A stretch of DNA of 9,178 nt from CAYQAE01 sp964415445 [NCBI: uncultured archaeon] (GTDB lineage: Archaea; CAYQAE01), in contig CAYQAE010000035.1 in NCBI GenBank assembly GCA_964415445.1, positions 1,267 through 10,444 on the forward strand, in the 5' to 3' direction. Numbering within the stretch: the first letter of the stretch is position 1; every line of letters starts with the position of its first letter. The notes beneath the pieces were generated by a model. The model was not told where the DNA came from and searched no databases. It saw only the letters and a program-made list of their open reading frames with translations. Of the stretch, positions 5,988 to 9,178 are shown piece by piece. A program made the translations under genes and the position numbers.

Positions 5988-6025
5988 TATTTTAAGTACT
6001 AAAATAATATTTTTATATAATTTTT
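5988..6025 (+). terminator. AT hairpin and T-tracts after ubiA-type gene
   Basis: TATTTTA (5988-5994) pairs with TAAAATA (6000-6006) over the loop AGTAC, and ATATTTTTATATAATTTTT follows. It is weak as a hairpin but contains good U-tracts. It begins about 20 bases after the stop at 5966. Confidence 0.45.
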
Positions 6026-6047
6026 AGATGATTTAATCGTCTTTTTT
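6026..6047 (+). terminator. Second hairpin with T6 tail
   Basis: AGATGA (6026-6031) pairs with TCGTCT (6037-6042), including one G-U pair, and TTTTT follows. It may back up the preceding weak hairpin to end the zinc-ribbon/clp1/ubiA transcript before the next gene's promoter. Confidence 0.5.
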
Positions 6048-6102
6048 ATTCTAAATATGATATATATGCCTCTTTAGGAGTCTCAAATTCACCTTTGTTA
6101 AG

Positions 6103-6110
6103 TTTATTAT
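6103..6110 (+). promoter_or_regulatory. Candidate TATA box for the Lys-rich protein gene
   Basis: TTTATTAT is centred about 28 bases before the GTG at 6135, which predicts a transcript starting at or right before the start codon, i.e. leaderless or nearly so. The 168-base gap upstream contains the two terminators and no ORF. Another AT stretch (GATATATATG, about 6059-6068) is a second choice that would leave a leader of about 45 bases. Confidence 0.4.
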
Positions 6111-6134
6111 CTAAAAACTCTAAATAATTTTAAG

Positions 6135-6782
6135 GTGAAAAATATTACAGAAAATAGAGAAAAAGAAAATTTTGATTTAATAACTTTTGTAGAAGATATT
6201 GAAAGCCTCTTTGAAATAAAAGAATCTTTCAAAAAGATGATGGCAGAATCTTTAGAAAAATTTAAGGAGATAATAGATTCTTCAGAAATTGAAACTAAAC
6301 AAGAAATTAGAAATAGAAAATGTGAAAAAATAATTAACAACAGTAAAAGGAAAGAAAAAACTATAGGATATCTTTTAGATATAATAAATCCATATAGTAG
6401 TCTCTTGATTCATCTACTTCATAATAGATCTATTAAGATGGTAAAAAAATCCTTAGAATACATCGAAAAAGGATCAAGAAAAACCAGAATAGAAAATATG
6501 ATAGATAGATATTCTAAACGACAAAATAAAATACCTAAACTGAAAAAAATAATCAAAAACATTGATAAAAAAAGAAAATCAAAGATAGGCAAATATTTAG
6601 TAAAATTAATTCCCTATTTTACTAGAAAAAAAATATATGATGATTCTGAAGAAGTAAAATCTATTCTCAAAACAATCAATAAAAAAGAAATGAAATTATT
6701 AATAGAAATTCTAAAGATAGGAGAATGGATTGCTCCAACAAGAATAAAGATCATAGAAGAAAAATGGAATGAACTACAATAA
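6135..6782 (+). CDS. Unrecognised Lys-rich helical protein
   Basis: The gene encodes 215 residues with no family I can name. It is almost wholly helical, very rich in Lys, Glu and Ile, and basic in its middle and second half (for example KKRKSK near 145-150). It has no signal peptide, no convincing membrane segment and one cysteine (63). The first 60 residues are more acidic and could form a coiled coil. The segment TIGYLLDIINPY (76-87) resembles KIGKYLVKLIPY (150-161), and helices after each also align loosely, suggesting an old internal duplication. The charge suggests nucleic-acid or membrane-surface binding, but this is only inference. The start is uncertain: GTG at 6135 forms part of GGTGA, itself Shine-Dalgarno-like. 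A later Met35 (6237) lacks a ribosome site. The gene stands alone between terminators and may be lineage-specific. Confidence 0.7.
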   Translation: MKNITENREKENFDLITFVEDIESLFEIKESFKKMMAESLEKFKEIIDSSEIETKQEIRNRKCEKIINNSKRKEKTIGYLLDIINPYSSLLIHLLHNRSIKMVKKSLEYIEKGSRKTRIENMIDRYSKRQNKIPKLKKIIKNIDKKRKSKIGKYLVKLIPYFTRKKIYDDSEEVKSILKTINKKEMKLLIEILKIGEWIAPTRIKIIEEKWNELQ

Positions 6783-6810
6783 AAATAATCATTTTTACTT
6801 ATTTTTTTTA
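6783..6810 (+). terminator. T-rich region after the Lys-rich protein gene
   Basis: ATTTTTACTTATTTTTTTTA (6791-6810) starts 9 bases after the stop codon and contains a run of eight T. This is a typical archaeal U-tract stop with no real hairpin. Confidence 0.5.
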
Positions 6811-6830
6811 TTTATAAAAATTTTTATATG
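6811..6830 (+). promoter_or_regulatory. Promoter of the surface-protein gene, with AT palindrome
   Basis: TTTATAAA (6811-6818) and TTTATATG (6823-6830) are both good TATA boxes. They overlap a perfect 16-base palindrome TATAAAAATTTTTATA (6813-6828). The downstream box predicts a transcript starting near 6852, just before the ribosome binding site, so it is the better fit. The palindrome may simply reflect two opposed TATA sequences. Confidence 0.5.
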
Positions 6831-6854
6831 AAACCTTTTTTATCCTATTTTGAA

Positions 6855-6860
6855 GTGGAG
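6855..6860 (+). promoter_or_regulatory. Ribosome binding site fixing the ATG at 6868
   Basis: GTGGAG stands 7 bases before ATG 6868. The longer frame opening at TTG 6850 would start in front of this site and place Trp-Ser-Asn-Thr before the basic start of a signal peptide, so ATG 6868 is preferred. Confidence 0.7.
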
Positions 6861-6867
6861 CAATACT

Positions 6868-7458
6868 ATGAAAAACAAAATAATACTATGTATCTTTATT
6901 TCAATTTTTAGCATGTCACAAGTAATTTGTGAAACACAAGAGAATCTAAAGATAGATATTGCCACAACAGACAAATATCCTAATGTTAATCAAACTTTCA
7001 AACTTCAAGTAACTATAACAAACCAAAAATCTGAATCAATAACTAGTAGTAATAATTATATAATAGAAGTAATTTCACAAACGAATGATACTAATATTGA
7101 ATATATAAGTGACCCAAACTCTACATTAGATTCCTCAGAAATAAGAACTGAAGAGTGGGAAGTCAGCTTCAATACAAGTGGAATTAAAATATTTAATTTT
7201 CGTTTTGATAGTTCACAAGGAGATAGTTTTGATATTGACTTTGAAGATTCATATAACATAGAAGTTGGAAGTACTGATCAAGAACCTGGTGAGAGAGACG
7301 AAGATGTAGGATTTGAAGGTCCAACTAACTCTACTTCTACCGATTTTATTACAGAAATTGGTGGAACTGGAGCGATAGTAGCTGTATTTGGTATTGCCTT
7401 TTTAACTTTAGGTTATCTTCTAATTAGTAAAATGTATTCTCATAAAAAAGAAGTTTAA
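6868..7458 (+). CDS. Secreted surface protein with C-terminal membrane anchor
   Basis: From ATG 6868 the protein has 196 residues. The N-terminus is a clear signal peptide: basic KNK, a hydrophobic core IILCIFISIFSMSQVI, and probable cleavage near VIC-ET at about residue 21. The body (about 25-135) is rich in beta-branched and polar residues and looks like one immunoglobulin/CARDB-type beta sandwich (for example TFKLQVTITNQ). Five N-glycosylation sequons are visible (NQT, NDT, NST, NTS, NST), as expected for an archaeal envelope protein. An acidic, Gly/Pro/Ser-rich linker follows, then a single membrane segment GAIVAVFGIAFLTLGYLLI and a short basic tail SHKKEV that would lie inside. It is therefore a type I surface protein; ligand and role cannot be read. 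The gene has its own TATA box, and its stop overlaps the convergent rfcL stop. Confidence 0.8.
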   Translation: MKNKIILCIFISIFSMSQVICETQENLKIDIATTDKYPNVNQTFKLQVTITNQKSESITSSNNYIIEVISQTNDTNIEYISDPNSTLDSSEIRTEEWEVSFNTSGIKIFNFRFDSSQGDSFDIDFEDSYNIEVGSTDQEPGERDEDVGFEGPTNSTSTDFITEIGGTGAIVAVFGIAFLTLGYLLISKMYSHKKEV

Positions 7459-7459
7459 A
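7454..7459. other. Overlapping convergent stop codons
   Basis: The palindrome TTTAAA holds the plus-strand stop (7456-7458) and the minus-strand rfcL stop (7455-7457), so the two coding regions overlap by 4 bases. There is no intergenic space for a terminator. T-tracts available to each transcript lie inside the opposite gene: about 7469-7477 and 7494-7499 for the plus strand, and the complement of the A-run at 7444-7449 for the minus strand. Confidence 0.9.
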
Positions 7460-8729
7460 GCGGTCTGGTATTTGTTTTTTGCCATTCTTTCATATTTTTT
7501 AAGATCTTTCTGCTCTTTGCACTGTCACTAACTAAATGTTTAACCATTTCTATATCAAATTCAAAGTATAAAGATATTTCAGCTGCAATCTCTTCATTTT
7601 GAGAAAATATAAATTCAATATATGGAATATAATCAGAAACTACGTCTTTAAAAGAAGCGTGTGTCTTTTGTCCTATTTTAGCTATTATTGCTCTCTGAAT
7701 TTTTCTGGATTTTGAAGATTTTTTCAAAGCTGTAAATATCTTTGGAGGCATAAACCTCGAAAATTTATTATCATGGATTCGGGACAGAGCCACATTAGAA
7801 GTCATAAGGGTTATAGCATATTTCCATAGATGATACATCTGTTTTCTCTTTGCTATTGCCAAATATATATCTGCCTTTGATAAAGCTTCATATGCATTTG
7901 CAATATCCCCAATATCTGTGAATGTTTTTGGCATATTTTCTTCAATCCAAAGCAAAAAAGTATCAGGTGGTGTATCACAATCAATATATGCGTTTTTTGC
8001 ATCTTTTGCAGTCTCTGCTTTTAAAATTCTACCCAGCACCTTAAAAATATCAACTTCATAATCTTTTGAATATAACCTATCATAATCTTCTTCTGTAACA
8101 TTACTACCTGCTAAAGATTGCATAGCACCTAGTGCAGATCTTAGATCTCCGTTTGATGTTTTTGCTATTTTTGACAATACCCTTACATCTATATCTAATT
8201 CTTCTTTATTTTTTATCTTCTTTAATATACTTAATATCGAATTCCAGGCATGTCTTCTAAATTTTATTACTTTAGATATGCCTCGAATTGAGTTAGGTAC
8301 TTCCCAATATTTATTTGCAGTCATTATAATTGGAAATTTGGTATTTTTAATTAAGCTATAAATCGCCTTAGCTGCTCCTTTGTCTTCTCTTCCATATAAA
8401 TTATCTATTTCATCTAAAATAATTAATCTTTTACCAGTAGATCCAGCTAAAAGCGTTCCCGTTTGTGATGCAGTTTTTAATACTTTTTCAATAGATTTTT
8501 TTGTTCTGCTGTCTGATGCATTCAATTCAATAGTATCTAGATCATATTCTTGTGATATAACATGAGCTAATGTAGTTTTACCTACTCCAGGCGGGCCTGT
8601 AAGTAAAATAGCTTTATTTTCTTGGTTATTCCAACTTGAAAACCAATCTATAACTTCTTTTACAACTTTCTTTTGCCCTTCCATTTCATTTAGATGCTTT
8701 GGTCTATATTTATCAACTAAAAGATACAT
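7455..8729 (-). CDS. rfcL: Replication factor C large subunit
   Basis: This is the clamp-loader subunit that, with four small subunits, opens and loads the PCNA ring at primer ends during archaeal replication. The minus-strand frame from ATG 8729 gives 424 residues. Visible are the RFC box DKYRPKHLNEMEGQ (6-19), Walker A GPPGVGKT (45-52), ELNASDSR (68-75), Walker B LIILDEIDNL (102-111), sensor 1 IIMTAN, sensor 2 GDLRSALGAMQ, then a helical collar domain. The frame extends seven codons upstream (to 8750), but ATG 8729 is preferred because it forms TAATG with the rfcS stop and puts the family opening at residue 6. Many archaeal RFC-L proteins are about 470-510 residues and end in a PCNA-binding PIP box; this one is shorter and ends WQKTNTRPL without one. 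It lies directly after rfcS in one operon and converges on the surface-protein gene. Confidence 0.95.
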   Translation of the reverse strand: MYLLVDKYRPKHLNEMEGQKKVVKEVIDWFSSWNNQENKAILLTGPPGVGKTTLAHVISQEYDLDTIELNASDSRTKKSIEKVLKTASQTGTLLAGSTGKRLIILDEIDNLYGREDKGAAKAIYSLIKNTKFPIIMTANKYWEVPNSIRGISKVIKFRRHAWNSILSILKKIKNKEELDIDVRVLSKIAKTSNGDLRSALGAMQSLAGSNVTEEDYDRLYSKDYEVDIFKVLGRILKAETAKDAKNAYIDCDTPPDTFLLWIEENMPKTFTDIGDIANAYEALSKADIYLAIAKRKQMYHLWKYAITLMTSNVALSRIHDNKFSRFMPPKIFTALKKSSKSRKIQRAIIAKIGQKTHASFKDVVSDYIPYIEFIFSQNEEIAAEISLYFEFDIEMVKHLVSDSAKSRKILKNMKEWQKTNTRPL

Positions 8730-9178
8730 TAACTTCGACCTATAATACAAAATTGAGCTAATAGTGCATCTAATTGAATAAATTCATTTCCACCTTCTAA
8801 CAATCTGTAATCAAATTCTGCAATTTTGTCAATTAATTGAGCTTTTTTTGCCTCATCTATATCCAAGTTAAATACTTCTTTATAAATTTGAGAAATTATC
8901 TCCTCACCTGATATACCTTTAATTAGTAAATCACGAATTTTTTCTCTTGATTTTAAAAAATGGCCAGAAAATGAATCCAAAAGAATTTCTCTTATCTCTT
9001 TTGGACTAATTTGCGATGATATCTGATAAATTGAATCTGCAGAAACTTTACCCATAGATGCTGCAGCTTGCAAAGTATTTAGAGCTTTTCTCATATCTCC
9101 CTCTGCTACATAAATTATAGCATTTTTTGCATCTTCTGTCACATCTAAATTTTCATTTTTTATAATCTCATCTAGTTT
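8729..9178 (-). CDS. rfcS: Replication factor C small subunit, C-terminal part
   Basis: The reading frame is open to the right window edge and supplies the last 149 residues. The ATPase motifs (Walker A, Walker B, SRC arginine finger) are outside; about 170 N-terminal residues should be missing from a usual length near 320. The visible part opens KLDEIIKNENLDVTEDAKNA, includes the sensor 2 motif GDMRKALNTLQAAA, and then the helical collar that holds the RFC pentamer together, ending CIIGRS. A GTG at 9140-9142 might be taken as a start, but the homologous sequence continues upstream without a break, so it is internal. The stop TAA shares its last base with the ATG of rfcL, which implies translational coupling and helps keep subunits in proportion. 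An AGGT about 9 bases before that ATG is a weak ribosome site within this gene. Confidence 0.94.
   Translation of the reverse strand, partial: KLDEIIKNENLDVTEDAKNAIIYVAEGDMRKALNTLQAAASMGKVSADSIYQISSQISPKEIREILLDSFSGHFLKSREKIRDLLIKGISGEEIISQIYKEVFNLDIDEAKKAQLIDKIAEFDYRLLEGGNEFIQLDALLAQFCIIGRS

Noticed and set aside
6107-6340. Minus-strand 77-codon frame opposite the start of the Lys-rich protein
   Set aside because: Its Ser/Phe-rich sequence mirrors the Lys/Glu codons on the other strand, and it has no promoter or ribosome site.
6850-6867. TTG 6850 as the start of the surface protein
   Set aside because: The ribosome site GTGGAG lies after this codon and before ATG 6868, and the signal peptide begins properly only at ATG 6868.
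7056-7259. Minus-strand frame opposite the surface-protein gene
   Set aside because: The plus-strand gene has a signal peptide, sequons and a membrane anchor in frame, so the minus frame is a shadow.
8380-8565. Plus-strand frame opposite rfcL
   Set aside because: It is antisense to the Walker A to Walker B region of rfcL, which is conserved on the minus strand.
8730-8750. ATG 8750 as the start of rfcL
   Set aside because: It would add seven residues inside rfcS that are not part of the RFC family opening; ATG 8729 forms TAATG with the rfcS stop.
1-9178. A mobile island, defence system or CRISPR locus
   Set aside because: No transposase, integrase, nuclease, toxin, tRNA-end attachment site or spaced repeat array was found, and base composition looks even across core genes.

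Overview
The window reads as a chromosomal stretch of an AT-rich euryarchaeon. The archaeal assignment rests on the gene set: RadB (a Rad51 paralogue typical of Euryarchaeota), adjacent small and large replication factor C clamp-loader subunits, a Clp1-type polynucleotide kinase, and a UbiA-family enzyme with the motifs of digeranylgeranylglyceryl phosphate synthase, which makes archaeal ether lipids. It also rests on TTTATATA-type promoters and on GGTGATC-type ribosome binding sites. The genus cannot be named from the sequence. No tRNA, rRNA, CRISPR array, transposase, integrase or phage gene was found, so this looks like ordinary core genome with several small or unrecognised genes in between.

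Layout. At 1-1518 (minus) lies ilvD, cut by the left window edge; upstream of it on the same strand is a 75-residue acidic helical protein (1626-1853) with a very good TATA box. A divergent intergenic region (1854-2116) separates these from plus-strand genes: a 66-residue membrane protein (2117-2317), radB (2358-3041), and a two-TM protein with a NEW3-like beta domain (3046-3636) whose ribosome binding site overlaps the radB stop. A hairpin plus T-tract closes this group. The next group is a 55-residue two-CxxC zinc-ribbon protein (3717-3884), a Clp1/Grc3-type kinase starting at TTG (3910-5136), and the UbiA-family DGGGP synthase (5139-5966), again closed by hairpins and T-tracts. Then come two apparently single-gene units: an unrecognised Lys-rich helical protein (6135-6782) and a secreted, C-terminally anchored surface protein (6868-7458). 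The right end is the minus-strand clamp-loader operon rfcS (partial, 8729-9178) and rfcL (7455-8729), joined by a TAATG stop/start overlap. rfcL meets the surface-protein gene tail to tail, with the two stop codons overlapping in TTAA.

How the genes relate. RadB and RFC belong to recombination and replication, Clp1 to RNA 5'-end phosphorylation, UbiA to membrane lipid synthesis, and IlvD to valine/isoleucine/leucine (and pantothenate precursor) synthesis. They do not form one pathway, and nothing visible amounts to a new defence or mobile system. The points most worth a second look are the small zinc-ribbon gene ahead of clp1, the unknown Lys-rich protein with a possible internal duplication and an ambiguous start, the NEW3-like domain that appears to face the cytoplasm next to radB, the short RFC large subunit lacking an evident PCNA-binding tail, the mixture of strong Shine-Dalgarno genes with genes lacking any, and the overlapping convergent stops.
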